Shown piece after piece: positions 54,569 to 63,665 of a DNA stretch of 64,000 bases. Origin of the DNA: Paenimyroides tangerinum (GTDB taxonomy: Bacteria > Bacteroidota > Bacteroidia > Flavobacteriales > Flavobacteriaceae). Numbering within the stretch: the first letter of the stretch is position 1; every line of letters starts with the position of its first letter. The stretch lies in the NCBI RefSeq assembly GCF_003865405.1, contig NZ_RQVQ01000010.1, forward strand, positions 1 to 64,000, read 5' to 3'. The notes below the pieces were generated by a model. That model did not search any database and had not been told where the DNA came from. It saw nothing but the letters and a program-made list of their open reading frames with translations. Position numbers and translations under genes: made by a program.

Positions 54569-55861
54569 ATGGAAAAATCAATTTTTATACATCTAAAAGA
54601 CTGGTTCGGTAGAATCGTTGGGAGATTATCTGTTTTTACTAACGGAAAATTAGAAAATGAAGAGCAAGAGTATCTTCATAAAAAAATGCTTTCAGAAGAG
54701 CATTCTGCAGATTTGAAATGGGGAAGTTCAACTTATAACGGGTCCATTGTTAAGGCCGATATCGTTGCCATGGATTCTGAACTGGCATTGAAAAAACAAG
54801 ATTCTTTATCAACTGCATCTGGAGATATTCCAAAGCAAGGTATGATGTTTAAGCTTACAGAAAAGCAATTATCCGATATCGATACTATGATTGCCAAAGG
54901 GTTTGAAATGGTTAATATCGTGAAAAAGGTTTTTGAACAAGTTAAAAAATCAATTCTGGGTATTCATGAAAACAATGAATATATGTTTTTACAGGCCTTA
55001 TCAACAGGGCAAACTTTATTAGAGGATAAAGATAATGTTGGTTTAGGTATTCGAGTTGATTTTGGTTTTCAGGATAAACGTAAACATAACGCCTCGAAGC
55101 CTTGGAGTGATCCAACGGCCAAAGTTGTTGATGATATCAATAGAGTTTTAAAAGCGGCTAAGTCTGAGGGGATTTCTTACAAGGTTATTATGTTAGATGA
55201 TACCACGTTGGGTTATTTGCGTGAAAATGAACAAGTAAAAAATCATTTTGCATTTGTTAAGGGTATTGTTGCCGAAGGGGGGGTTGTTCCCACTTTAAGT
55301 GAAGAGCAGTTGTTGAACTTTATTTCTTTAAACTTTAAGTTAAAGGTGATTACTGTTGATCGTACGGTTATTTCAGAGAAAAATGGAATAAGAACAACTT
55401 TAACTCCTTGGGAATCTGGAATCATTACATTCCTACAAAGTGAAAAAGTAGGGCGTTTAGTTTACGGAACTTTAGCAGAGGAAACGCGTAAAAATCCATC
55501 AATATCTTATCAAAAGGCTGGTTCTTATATCATGGTTAAAAAATGGTCAGAGAACAAACCTTTTTCGGAGTGGACTTCATCGGAGGCTTTGTGTTTGCCG
55601 GTAATTGATAATGGCGCATTTATCTCATTACTTGATACTAAGATTGCCAATGTTGAGGACACTCAAACGGAGGACGATGCAAACTTTACTTATGATGGTA
55701 AAAATTACACTAAAGCTTCTGTAGTGGCAGCAGTTAAGATTGTAAACCCAACTTCTACGGTAACTGTTGCAACTAAGGATTCAGCATTAGCAACAATCAT
55801 CAATAAGTTCAACGAAGAACAAATTACGGTATTTGAGGCTAATATAACACTAGCGACGTAA
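54569..55861 (+). CDS. major capsid protein with extra C-terminal domain
   Basis: The 430-residue protein has capsid-like features: an N-terminal arm, a long helix (LSDIDTMIAKGFEMVNIVKKVFEQVKKS), IRVDFGF, and the GIRTTLTPWESGIITFLQ strand region, then a segment YGTLAEETRKNP. This fits the lambda gpE-like capsid family. From about residue 370 there is an extra domain (DANFTYDGKNYTKASVVAA to the end) that may be displayed outside the shell. Its stop overlaps the next gene (TAATG). Confidence 0.8.
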   Translation: MEKSIFIHLKDWFGRIVGRLSVFTNGKLENEEQEYLHKKMLSEEHSADLKWGSSTYNGSIVKADIVAMDSELALKKQDSLSTASGDIPKQGMMFKLTEKQLSDIDTMIAKGFEMVNIVKKVFEQVKKSILGIHENNEYMFLQALSTGQTLLEDKDNVGLGIRVDFGFQDKRKHNASKPWSDPTAKVVDDINRVLKAAKSEGISYKVIMLDDTTLGYLRENEQVKNHFAFVKGIVAEGGVVPTLSEEQLLNFISLNFKLKVITVDRTVISEKNGIRTTLTPWESGIITFLQSEKVGRLVYGTLAEETRKNPSISYQKAGSYIMVKKWSENKPFSEWTSSEALCLPVIDNGAFISLLDTKIANVEDTQTEDDANFTYDGKNYTKASVVAAVKIVNPTSTVTVATKDSALATIINKFNEEQITVFEANITLAT

Positions 55862-56442
55862 TGTATTCTGAAAGTAGCAAAATATTAATAAGTAAAAGAG
55901 TCGGTTGGAGTGTTCCAACTGACTCTTTATTTTCTGTTGAGATTTCAGAAGATAACCAAACTGCTACTTCTGGAAGGTATGTTAATTCATTTCATCAATT
56001 AGCCACGGTAGAGAACCTATTTTTTACGATAGACGAAAATAAAACGGGCGAGTCTGAATTCAATAAAACCTTATATTCAATGCTTAAGGAAGCTTCAATT
56101 GAAGTATTAAATAAGGTGCTTGATCAACACAAAGACTATGATTTTGATAAGGATTACGACTCTGAGATAGAAAAATATCAATCGTTATTTGATGAGCCGT
56201 TAGGCTATTTATTAGCGATTAAATCTATTGAATTACTTGTCTCCTCTAATCGTAGTAATGCAGTAGAACGTAATTCAAAGTTAAGTTTCCAAATGCTAAA
56301 GATGGAACTTGAAGGGGTTAAAAACGATAACGGGCATTGTATTTCTGAGGGTTTAAATTCTAAGTTTTATACTGCGCTAAAGAATGCCCAAAAGAAAATA
56401 TTCCCGAAACAAATTGAGATAATTGGTGATTCAGTATGGTAG
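55861..56442 (+). CDS. phage head-tail connector-region protein (DUF6712-like)
   Basis: The 193-residue protein has the pattern I recall for DUF6712, a family of Bacteroidota phages located after the capsid gene: an N-terminal beta part, then helices including LGYLLAIKSIELLVSSNRSN. The position after capsid suggests an adaptor that joins portal and tail. It shares a base with the capsid stop and overlaps the following gene by seven bases. Confidence 0.6.
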   Translation: MYSESSKILISKRVGWSVPTDSLFSVEISEDNQTATSGRYVNSFHQLATVENLFFTIDENKTGESEFNKTLYSMLKEASIEVLNKVLDQHKDYDFDKDYDSEIEKYQSLFDEPLGYLLAIKSIELLVSSNRSNAVERNSKLSFQMLKMELEGVKNDNGHCISEGLNSKFYTALKNAQKKIFPKQIEIIGDSVW

Positions 56443-56939
56443 AATATGGAATCGATATTGAAATCGAAAAAATTAGAAGGCACCTTTTAAAAAATCTTGG
56501 TTGGCTAGGTGTTGAAATGTTCGGTAGGGCCTATAAAAATGTTACTAAGGATGGGAAATTAGTTCCAGAAGTTTATATCGGTAATGGAGAATATAAAGAA
56601 ATTCTTACCAGTGATTTAAAATCTGTTACGGTGTTTTTTGTTGACTCGGATGAGCACACTAAGGCAAATTCATTAGAAATGCAGACCGATTTATCAGTTG
56701 TTTTCATAGTGAATTTAGTTAAGCTAAAAGGAAACAACAATACAAGACTAGACGCTTTAGTTCAACATGAGGTCCTTTCAACATTAAAGCAAACCACTCA
56801 ATTTGAAATCAGCGAGCTCACAAAAGGTTTAGATGCCTTAAAAGAGTTTGACACTTCAAAAATAAAACTAAGTGATATGCAGCCATATCACATTTTTTCA
56901 GTCACAGGTAAAATAAAATATAAAATTAATAATTGTTAA
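56436..56939 (+). CDS. phage tail-terminator-position protein
   Basis: The 167-residue protein lacks a recognisable motif; it is alpha/beta with strands TSDLKSVTVFFVDSD and LEMQTDLSVVFIVNLVKLKG, and a C-terminal strand YHIFSVTGKIKYKI. Size and place (between connector and tail tube) fit a tail-terminator or tail-completion protein. It overlaps the previous gene by seven bases and ends two bases before the tube start. Confidence 0.5.
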   Translation: MVEYGIDIEIEKIRRHLLKNLGWLGVEMFGRAYKNVTKDGKLVPEVYIGNGEYKEILTSDLKSVTVFFVDSDEHTKANSLEMQTDLSVVFIVNLVKLKGNNNTRLDALVQHEVLSTLKQTTQFEISELTKGLDALKEFDTSKIKLSDMQPYHIFSVTGKIKYKINNC

Positions 56940-56941
56940 GT

Positions 56942-57820
56942 ATGAACAGACCATATGTGGAGTGTCACGAAAACAAAACGGGCTTTAGAAATACTGGAGC
57001 AAAAAAGCAATGTGTCTTAGGTAAAACTGTAAAGTTTGCTTACGGTATTCCAGGATTCAAGTTCGCATCTGTGGAAGATGCAAAAGATATTGAAAAATGG
57101 AATGAGGCAATTGCACAAAAGAAATTATTCCCATTGTACGACGCTGAGGAATATGCAGTTGCCGATACAGAGCCAACTTATTGGGAAGGTGAAAACATTA
57201 GAATTGAAACATCAAAGGGGAAAAAGATTAGAACATTTCGTTCAATCTTGAGTTTATGCTCATACTTTGCCTTAAAATCATTTGACGGGCAAGAAGGTCA
57301 GATTTTTGAATTTACCAATGATCCAGGAGTAAAAGGTATCATCGGCGAAGATGGTTCGGTAAAAGGACAAACAACAACTTTAAATATTGGGCGTTTACAA
57401 GACTCAACAGGTGAAATGCCACAGAATGCTGTTGTAACGGTTAACTACAAGGACTTTAACGAAAGAGAAAACGCTGGAGCCGATTTCAAAACGAATTGGT
57501 CGCATTTGGAGTTATTCGGAATTTTTGACGCGCATTTAGAATTAGTTTCTGCTTCTGCTACCCAAATCAAGATAAAAGTTAGAACAGGCTGTGGGGCAGG
57601 TGATGAGTTGATATCAACTTTAAAAAGTGGAGATTTAGAGGTAAGAAGTGCGGTGGGGGCTTTAGTAACAACAACTTTCGTTGAAGCCGATTCTCAAGGG
57701 ATTTACACTTTAACTGGGACTGCTTTTACTACTGGGCACACAGTTTTATTAGTTGGGGTTGTTTCGATTGATAATCAGCACTACGAAAGTACTGGGCCAT
57801 TAAAGGTTACTATTACCTAA
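56942..57820 (+). CDS. phage major tail tube protein with C-terminal Ig-like domain
   Basis: The 292-residue protein sits where tube proteins are found and has strand-rich sequence with the Trp-Glu-Gly turn PTYWEGENIRIETSKGKKIRTF and GQIFEFTNDPGVKGIIGEDG. Residues about 200-292 (LELVSASATQIKIKVRTGCG to GPLKVTIT) look like an added Ig-type beta-sandwich, common on phage tubes as a surface adhesin. A TTG at 56933 is in frame, but ATG 56942 is preferred. Its stop overlaps the next start (TAATG). Confidence 0.75.
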   Translation: MNRPYVECHENKTGFRNTGAKKQCVLGKTVKFAYGIPGFKFASVEDAKDIEKWNEAIAQKKLFPLYDAEEYAVADTEPTYWEGENIRIETSKGKKIRTFRSILSLCSYFALKSFDGQEGQIFEFTNDPGVKGIIGEDGSVKGQTTTLNIGRLQDSTGEMPQNAVVTVNYKDFNERENAGADFKTNWSHLELFGIFDAHLELVSASATQIKIKVRTGCGAGDELISTLKSGDLEVRSAVGALVTTTFVEADSQGIYTLTGTAFTTGHTVLLVGVVSIDNQHYESTGPLKVTIT

Positions 57821-58023
57821 TGCGTAAGTATAAAGGGATAACATTTGCAGAGGGCATTACGATGTCCTTTGCAGATTTTAAAGAGCAATATTCCAACTTA
57901 GAAATCTTTAAAAATATCCCAGAGGAAAACAGAGAATCGGAATTAAAGAAAGCCTATAAGATTGCAACCTATGGCAACATTAAAACAAGCACTAAGCCTA
58001 GCCAAGAAAATAGAAACGAGTAA
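57820..58023 (+). CDS. small tail-region protein
   Basis: The 67-residue product (MRKYKGITFAEGITMSFADF...) begins in a TAATG overlap with the tube gene and overlaps the next gene by 53 bases in another frame. Small genes at this place are often assembly chaperones made as frameshift pairs; no slippery sequence is evident and the relative frame is +1, so a programmed shift is not supported. Confidence 0.55.
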   Translation: MRKYKGITFAEGITMSFADFKEQYSNLEIFKNIPEENRESELKKAYKIATYGNIKTSTKPSQENRNE

Positions 58024-58438
58024 AATTGAGTCTGTGTTATTTGGAATCATCAAGCAACTTCAAAAAGAAATCATACAAAAGAACCAGGACCAATTAGGAA
58101 AAGGAAAAGACGTTTATCAGAAGACAATTGGGCTTTACTCCAAAGCAACTGAGGCAATCACGGCGCATGATTATTTTGCGGGAAAGCGAAAGGATATTAA
58201 AAAAGCTGGAACACCTTACACCGCTCAAGATACTGGAGACTTCTTCAAAGGTTTTTATTTAGAAGTTCAAGGTGATGCTTTTAAAATCTTTTCAAAGGCC
58301 CCAAAGACACATGAGATTCTAGATACTTGGGGAACAGAGGCTATTTTCGGGCTTTCGGATAAAGATTTAAGGGAGATTGTGATAAACGGCATTCTCCCTT
58401 TTTTATTAAAAAATATTAGAAATACACTTCAAATATGA
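57971..58438 (+). CDS. phage tail-region protein of unknown function
   Basis: The 155-residue protein is helical and basic in its first half (MATLKQALSLAKKIETSKIE, LQKEIIQKNQDQLGKGKDVY) and has a compact C-terminal part (DTGDFFKGFYLEVQGDAFKIFS, GLSDKDLREIVINGIL). This recalls minor tail or HK97 gp10-like proteins with a DTGxLxxS-type segment, but the match is weak. A TTG at 57962 is in frame; ATG 57971 is preferred. It ends in an ATGA overlap with the next gene. Confidence 0.55.
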   Translation: MATLKQALSLAKKIETSKIESVLFGIIKQLQKEIIQKNQDQLGKGKDVYQKTIGLYSKATEAITAHDYFAGKRKDIKKAGTPYTAQDTGDFFKGFYLEVQGDAFKIFSKAPKTHEILDTWGTEAIFGLSDKDLREIVINGILPFLLKNIRNTLQI

Positions 58439-59031
58439 TTTACAATACTTTAGATTATCTACCCATAAAAATATTTATTAAGATTCAAGAAACTGGAAAC
58501 CTTAGTTTACTGGCTACAGTGGATGAAGATGTTTCTAATGAAGAACTTCAAATTTTGTTTGATAAGCTTTCGGACGAATTTCAACAACTTAACGGGGAGG
58601 ATAACTCATCTAGAAATTTTATGATATTAAAAGAGATTTCGCATTTAGAGGCTAAATTAAAAACGGCAATGTGTGGAATTGAGATTCTAAGATTTGAGGC
58701 AAACAATTCGGTTATGTTGGCTTTATCTGAATTATTAAATGTTACTATCAGAACCAATCGAACTGATTATTATTTTAAAGACTTGGAGCGTGCTGAAAGT
58801 AAGGCTAGGTTAATCAATAAGTCTATTGAAAAGCTCCGCGATCAATTACCTAAAAAAGAGGAAACCAAATTCGATTCTATTGATGATACACTTGCGGCCA
58901 TTGCTATGATAACGGGTGTTTCCTTTGATTTTAATGCGCTTAGTTGTACAGCCTACGCTGCTTTAATCAAACAAACAAAGCAGAAAGTAAAAGCCCAAGA
59001 GGAAAGTATAAACAAACTAAAAAACAAATAG
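58435..59031 (+). CDS. probable tail assembly chaperone-position protein
   Basis: The 198-residue protein is mainly helical (LQILFDKLSDEFQQLNGEDN, AESKARLINKSIEKLRDQLP, LIKQTKQKVKAQEESINKLK), with a C-terminal coiled coil. It stands immediately before the tape measure gene, the usual place of the tail assembly chaperones. No sequence motif confirms this. Start overlaps the previous stop (ATGA), and one base separates it from the tape measure start. Confidence 0.55.
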   Translation: MIYNTLDYLPIKIFIKIQETGNLSLLATVDEDVSNEELQILFDKLSDEFQQLNGEDNSSRNFMILKEISHLEAKLKTAMCGIEILRFEANNSVMLALSELLNVTIRTNRTDYYFKDLERAESKARLINKSIEKLRDQLPKKEETKFDSIDDTLAAIAMITGVSFDFNALSCTAYAALIKQTKQKVKAQEESINKLKNK

Positions 59032-59032
59032 T

Positions 59033-62000
59033 ATGGCATCAGGTGACGGAGTAATTACACGAAAAGACATCATTACCGATGAGGCACTTTCGTTTGGAAA
59101 AGAATATCGAAAAAACGTTGATGAGGCAATTCAAGCCAATGATGAATTAATCAGGCAATTTAAAACTCTATTAGATGTTTCTAAGGCTTATCGGAAAGCT
59201 GAATCGAATCATGATTATAAACAAGAAAAAGCTAAAGAGGCTCAAGCAAACCGAGATATTCTAAACTCTATTAAAGAAATGGAGCAAGCAGAAAGAGCTC
59301 TTGAAAGAATCAGAAAAGAAAAGCTTAAAACAGAGCGAGAACTACTTAAAATTGCTCAAGAGAATATAAAGCTTTCAATGTCCCAGGCACAAAGAGAAGC
59401 CCAAGCAGAAAAAGAAATCGAACGTATTAAGCAAGAGCGAATTAAAACTGAGAAGGAATTAGCTCGTTTAGCTTTAGAAAACGAACGCCTAAATAAGCAA
59501 CAAGCCCAAACTGCAATTTCTAATGAAAGGGAGTTGGAGCGTGTAAAGCAGGAATTAATCAAAACAGAGCGTGAACAAGCTAAATTAAAAAGAGATTTAA
59601 TTAATCTTGAAAATGCTGAAGCAAACCAAAAGAAACGTTCAACCACCTTAACAATGGAAGAGCGTGTTCAGCAACAATTAGCCAACAAGGCAGAAAAGCA
59701 AGCCGTATTGGAGAAAATGGGGCTTATTGGAGCTTATCAAAAGTTAAACGCCCAACGAACTGAGGCTAAGAAAAAACTTCTTGATTTGATTGCGTCTGAG
59801 AAAGCATCCACAGCCGAAATTAAAAAAGCGCAAAGAGCGTTTGATGTTCTTGATAAAAAGGTTCGTAAAGCTGACCAAGCGGCTGGAGATTTTGGAAAAA
59901 CAGTCGGAAATTATAGAACTGCTTTTAGTGGACTTTCGAACCTAATGGGAGCCTTTGGAATTGTGGGCGGAATTACCGGGGCTGTTATGCTTGGAAAGTC
60001 AATTTACGAAACAACAAAGCAAATTCAGGCTCAAGAAATAGCATTGAGAATGCTATCCGAAACCGAGGAAATTTATTCTAAAAACAAGGAATTTCTTACT
60101 AGAATTACAGAACAATACGGTTTGGAATTAATGACCACGACAAATGCGTATAAGAACTACTTTGCCTCGGCTAAAACTTCAGTTGAGGAGGGTAAGTTGG
60201 CCTTTAGTGATATGCAATTAATTTTTGAAAAGGTATCTAAATCATCTTCTACTTTGGGACTTTCGGTTGAACAACAAGAGGGGGCATTTTTGGCACTTTC
60301 TCAAATGTTATCTAAAGGAACAGTTCAATCTGAAGAATTACGTGGTCAATTAGGCGAAAGATTACCAGGAGCGTTTGAGGTTATGGCCAAGGCGTTAGGT
60401 GTTTCGACTATGGAACTTGGAAAAATGCTTGAGAATGGAGAAGTATTGGCGGCGGATGTTTTACCAAAATTTGCCATTGCTTACGAAAAAGCTATTGGCG
60501 CGGACCAAGTTCAAAGAGTTGAAACTTTAGCTGCAGCACAAAATAGAGCCTCAAATAAATGGACAGAATTTGTTGATAATTTGAATCAAGGGCAAGGGGT
60601 AATTACTCAAGCTGGAATGATGTTTTTTGATTGGACAAATCAAATTTTAGATACTGTAAATGCTAAATCGCAGTTGAGCGATGAAATATATAATGAGCAG
60701 TTAGAGCTTAATAGTTTGTTAAATAAAATCACTACGTTAAATGAGGATAACTCAACAAGATTTGAATTGATTGAAAAACTTAAACGTGAATACCCAAACT
60801 TTATTTCATTTATCGAGAAAGAAGATTATTCGAATGATAATCTTCGTAAAACTCTAAGTTTAGTTAACGATCAATATAGGGATCGTATTAAGTTACAGCT
60901 TCAGGTTGAAAATTTGGAAAAATTACAAAAAGAAAGAGACGCAGCTTTTAGAACTGAAGCTGTATTACGTTTAGAATTACAAAAAAAATTGCAAAAAATA
61001 AATATTAAATATGAGCTTGGCTTTGAAGTGACTGAAGAGAACGCCACGGATTTAGCTGGTGACATTCAAGATGCGGCAAGAAAAAACTTAAGTGCCTACG
61101 ACCAGTTACAGATTAAAAAATTGAAATCTGCAATCAAAGCATATTCTGATATAGCGGATGAAAAAAGCAGGATAGTTGAACAAGAAATTGAATTAAATGA
61201 ACAATTTCGAAAAGAAACTGGATTAAATTCTGAGGAGCAAGAGCAATTTCTGAACTCAATTAAAGAGCGAAATGATTTGATTGATGAACTTTATAAGAAA
61301 GCAAAATCAAAAGGATTTACAAATACAACCGGTAAAGAAACTACCGTAGAAGATTTACAAAAATTCTTAAATAAGCCTAGTAGTTTAGAAACCGACGAAG
61401 AAAGTAAGAAAAGAGAAGCCGCCGAAAGAAAAGCTAAAGCCACAAGGGAAAAGGCTTTAAGAGAGGCCGAAAAAAACGAGGACGACCGCCTTAAAAAATT
61501 GAAGGAATCTTATGAAGCAGAAATTGATTTATTAATCTTCAAGACACAGACCGAGGCTGAAATTTTAAAAGCTGAGGCGTCCAATGAAAAGAATACTTCC
61601 GATGAGCGTTATGATGCTTTGATGACAAGTTTTCAATTAGAGGAAGAATTGTTAAAGATGAATGTTGAAAAGCAGTTAACTCTTTCTCGTTCCTTTCAAA
61701 AAGAAAAAATGGCATTTACGGAACAAGAAATTTCTGATATGCTGAATAATATTAGTTTAAAAGCTGATATAACCAATGAAGAACTTTTAATTCTTGAAAA
61801 GTATTACACCGCTCAAGACAAACTAAGAAAAGACAATCAAAAGGGTTTAGAGGATAATGTGAAATTTGAAGTTGAACAGGTTAAGAAAAAAATTCAGGAA
61901 CAAGTCAAATCTTCCAACTCTAAAAATTTTAATGATGAATCTGGAGAAATAAATGCCCTTAGTATCGGTAACAATTTAACCGATGTAGAAAGTTATGAGA

Positions 62001-63001
62001 AGGCAGTTTACGAAATCAAACGTAAATACTTATTAAAAAACCTTGAGGATGAATTGGCTGTATATAATCAAATCATCGAGAACGAAAAAGCCAAAGGAAC
62101 CGTTACTCAGGAAATGCTCGACAAACAAGTAGAGCTTGGAAATTCAGTTCGTGAATTCAATAATCAAACTCATGTTGAATCTTTAGAAAAAGCCAAAGAG
62201 CTTGAGCAAAAATTCATTGAAATGGGGATGAATATTAAGAACGCTTTAGTTGATTTAACCAACGCTATTTTTGATAATCGTATTCAAAGGATTGATGAGG
62301 ATATTGAGAGAAGTGATGAATACTATGAAGGCCAAATTGAAAATGCTAAGGGAGATGCAGATGAGCAAGAACGCTTAAGGATTATGCAAGAGGCGGCACG
62401 CGAAAAATTAGAGGCTAAAAAACGAAAAGAACAACATAAGCAAGCGGTTTTTAATAAGGCTATGGCTATTGCGGATATTGGAATGAGTACAGCGCAAGCA
62501 ATTATGAAAGCAATGGCTGAGTTTCCTTTAACCGGTGGTATGCCTTTCACACTTATGGCCGCAATTGCAGGCGCAATTCAAACAGCAACCGTTTTAGCCA
62601 CTCCAATACCCAAATATAAAACAGGTCGTAAAGGTGGACCCGAAGAAATAGCAATTGTCGGTGATGGTGGAGTTCACGAGGTTATCGAGCATAAAGATGG
62701 TTCTGCCGAACTAACACCTAAAAGGGATACGCTTGTAAAGCTTTTAGAAGGAGATACGGTTCACGCATCACTAGATTTATATCGTAAGTCAAGACGAAAC
62801 AAAATCAATAATGATATTTATAAAGATAAATTGACGTTTGAGGCCTACCATTCATTAGCAGTGAATGATTATTCAAGTTTGGAAAAGGAGATTATCGTGC
62901 TTCAAGATATTCTAAAAAGAAAAAATATGTCAACCACGGTTAACATTCCAAAGTTTGATTTTGCACACCAGTTTTGGTTGGAAAAGCAAAAGAATTGGTA
63001 A
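59033..63001 (+). CDS. phage tail tape measure protein
   Basis: The 1322-residue protein sets tail length. Residues about 50-270 and 730-1110 are long coiled coils rich in Lys, Glu and Gln. Residues about 290-510 match the tape-measure N-terminal domain (LMGAFGIVGGITGAVMLGKS, LSQMLSKGTVQSEELRGQLG, ERLPGAFEVMAKALGVST, GKMLENGEVLAADVLPKFA). A hydrophobic segment lies at about 1150-1200 (IADIGMSTAQAIMKAM, GMPFTLMAAIAGAIQTATVL), followed by a KTGRKGGPEEIAIVGDGGVHE motif common in this family. At about 0.15 nm per residue this predicts a tail near 200 nm (rule of thumb). Confidence 0.93.
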   Translation: MASGDGVITRKDIITDEALSFGKEYRKNVDEAIQANDELIRQFKTLLDVSKAYRKAESNHDYKQEKAKEAQANRDILNSIKEMEQAERALERIRKEKLKTERELLKIAQENIKLSMSQAQREAQAEKEIERIKQERIKTEKELARLALENERLNKQQAQTAISNERELERVKQELIKTEREQAKLKRDLINLENAEANQKKRSTTLTMEERVQQQLANKAEKQAVLEKMGLIGAYQKLNAQRTEAKKKLLDLIASEKASTAEIKKAQRAFDVLDKKVRKADQAAGDFGKTVGNYRTAFSGLSNLMGAFGIVGGITGAVMLGKSIYETTKQIQAQEIALRMLSETEEIYSKNKEFLTRITEQYGLELMTTTNAYKNYFASAKTSVEEGKLAFSDMQLIFEKVSKSSSTLGLSVEQQEGAFLALSQMLSKGTVQSEELRGQLGERLPGAFEVMAKALGVSTMELGKMLENGEVLAADVLPKFAIAYEKAIGADQVQRVETLAAAQNRASNKWTEFVDNLNQGQGVITQAGMMFFDWTNQILDTVNAKSQLSDEIYNEQLELNSLLNKITTLNEDNSTRFELIEKLKREYPNFISFIEKEDYSNDNLRKTLSLVNDQYRDRIKLQLQVENLEKLQKERDAAFRTEAVLRLELQKKLQKINIKYELGFEVTEENATDLAGDIQDAARKNLSAYDQLQIKKLKSAIKAYSDIADEKSRIVEQEIELNEQFRKETGLNSEEQEQFLNSIKERNDLIDELYKKAKSKGFTNTTGKETTVEDLQKFLNKPSSLETDEESKKREAAERKAKATREKALREAEKNEDDRLKKLKESYEAEIDLLIFKTQTEAEILKAEASNEKNTSDERYDALMTSFQLEEELLKMNVEKQLTLSRSFQKEKMAFTEQEISDMLNNISLKADITNEELLILEKYYTAQDKLRKDNQKGLEDNVKFEVEQVKKKIQEQVKSSNSKNFNDESGEINALSIGNNLTDVESYEKAVYEIKRKYLLKNLEDELAVYNQIIENEKAKGTVTQEMLDKQVELGNSVREFNNQTHVESLEKAKELEQKFIEMGMNIKNALVDLTNAIFDNRIQRIDEDIERSDEYYEGQIENAKGDADEQERLRIMQEAAREKLEAKKRKEQHKQAVFNKAMAIADIGMSTAQAIMKAMAEFPLTGGMPFTLMAAIAGAIQTATVLATPIPKYKTGRKGGPEEIAIVGDGGVHEVIEHKDGSAELTPKRDTLVKLLEGDTVHASLDLYRKSRRNKINNDIYKDKLTFEAYHSLAVNDYSSLEKEIIVLQDILKRKNMSTTVNIPKFDFAHQFWLEKQKNW

Positions 63002-63004
63002 AAG

Positions 63005-63028
63005 AAAACCACCCGAGTGGGTGGTTTT
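63005..63028. terminator. bidirectional terminator after tape measure gene
   Basis: AAAACCACCC (63005-63014) pairs perfectly with GGGTGGTTTT (63019-63028), four-base loop. It also ends the convergent lipoprotein gene. Confidence 0.9.
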
Positions 63029-63034
63029 AATATT

Positions 63035-63523
63035 TTATTTCAGTTTTACAAATTTTTGGGTCATGTCCATAATATAATTAACTCCTTCCACTGTTTCCTC
63101 CTGAAAAATATTCAAGTGCAAGTTATTTGAATCTAATAATTCTATTGTGAAAGTATTTCCGTTAGTGATTGTAAATGTTAATTGGTCACCATTTCTAACA
63201 TAAGTACCCTCCCCAGATTCTTCAGTTGCTGGAGTCGTACCTGAAGCTGGATTATAAATGTAATACTTCATAGTATTATCAGCAAAAAACTCATATTGAT
63301 TTATTAATCCTGTTTGTTTAACTGGGACATCTTTTTCGTCCATCATAATTTCCCCATCAATTACCATTTTCATATCTACTTTTTCAAGATCCCATTTCCC
63401 TAATAATTCATTTTGAGGTTGTGGCTGAACTTGATTGTCTGAAGAGTTATCATCGCTTGAGCACGAAGTTAAAGTTGTTAATCCTAATGTTAATGCTAAA
63501 AGAATTATTTTTAAGTTTTTCAT
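63035..63523 (-). CDS. lipocalin-like lipoprotein (probable moron), reverse strand
   Basis: The 162-residue protein has a lipobox (LTTLTSCSSDDNSSDN, Cys at 21), an acidic Gln-rich linker, and a lipocalin-like domain (ELLGKWDLEKVDMKM, NQYEFFADNTMKYYIY, GTYVRNGDQLTFTITNGNTF). It is read against the phage direction between the tape measure and distal tail genes, with its own promoter and terminator, the classical moron layout. Expression in the lysogen is likely. It could change the cell surface or shield phage receptors (inference). Confidence 0.8.
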   Translation of the reverse strand: MKNLKIILLALTLGLTTLTSCSSDDNSSDNQVQPQPQNELLGKWDLEKVDMKMVIDGEIMMDEKDVPVKQTGLINQYEFFADNTMKYYIYNPASGTTPATEESGEGTYVRNGDQLTFTITNGNTFTIELLDSNNLHLNIFQEETVEGVNYIMDMTQKFVKLK

Positions 63524-63551
63524 TTTATTGAAATTTAATTTAAAATTTTTA

Positions 63552-63594
63552 CAAAAATAAGACTAAAGTTAAGTTATGCAATTTTTTTGGTCAA
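63552..63594 (-). promoter_or_regulatory. candidate promoter of the reverse-strand lipoprotein
   Basis: On the minus strand TATTTTTG (63552-63559) matches TAnnTTTG 29 bases before the ATG. A second option is TTG (63592-63594) with TAACTTTA (63564-63571) at 20 bases spacing; that TTG belongs to element copy 4. Confidence 0.5.
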
Positions 63595-63647
63595 TAACTA
63601 ATCCTTTTTCCAGGTAGCATTTCAATTCGTAAACAATAAATTAGATA
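63589..63647. promoter_or_regulatory. two-part prophage element, copy 4 (before distal tail gene)
   Basis: GGTCAATAACT (63589-63599), 41 bases, then TTAGATA (63641-63647), 25 bases before the distal tail gene ATG. AGATA/TATCT (63643-63656) forms a small inverted repeat there. Confidence 0.65.
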
Positions 63648-63665
63648 AAAGTATCTTTTTTTAAA

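Noticed and set aside
57820..58023. Programmed -1 frameshift for a tail chaperone pair
   Set aside because: The second frame is +1 relative to the first and no XXXYYYZ slippery site is seen in the overlap.
59356..59646. 96-codon minus-strand frame inside the tape measure gene
   Set aside because: Arises from the repetitive Lys/Glu/Gln codons of the coiled coil.
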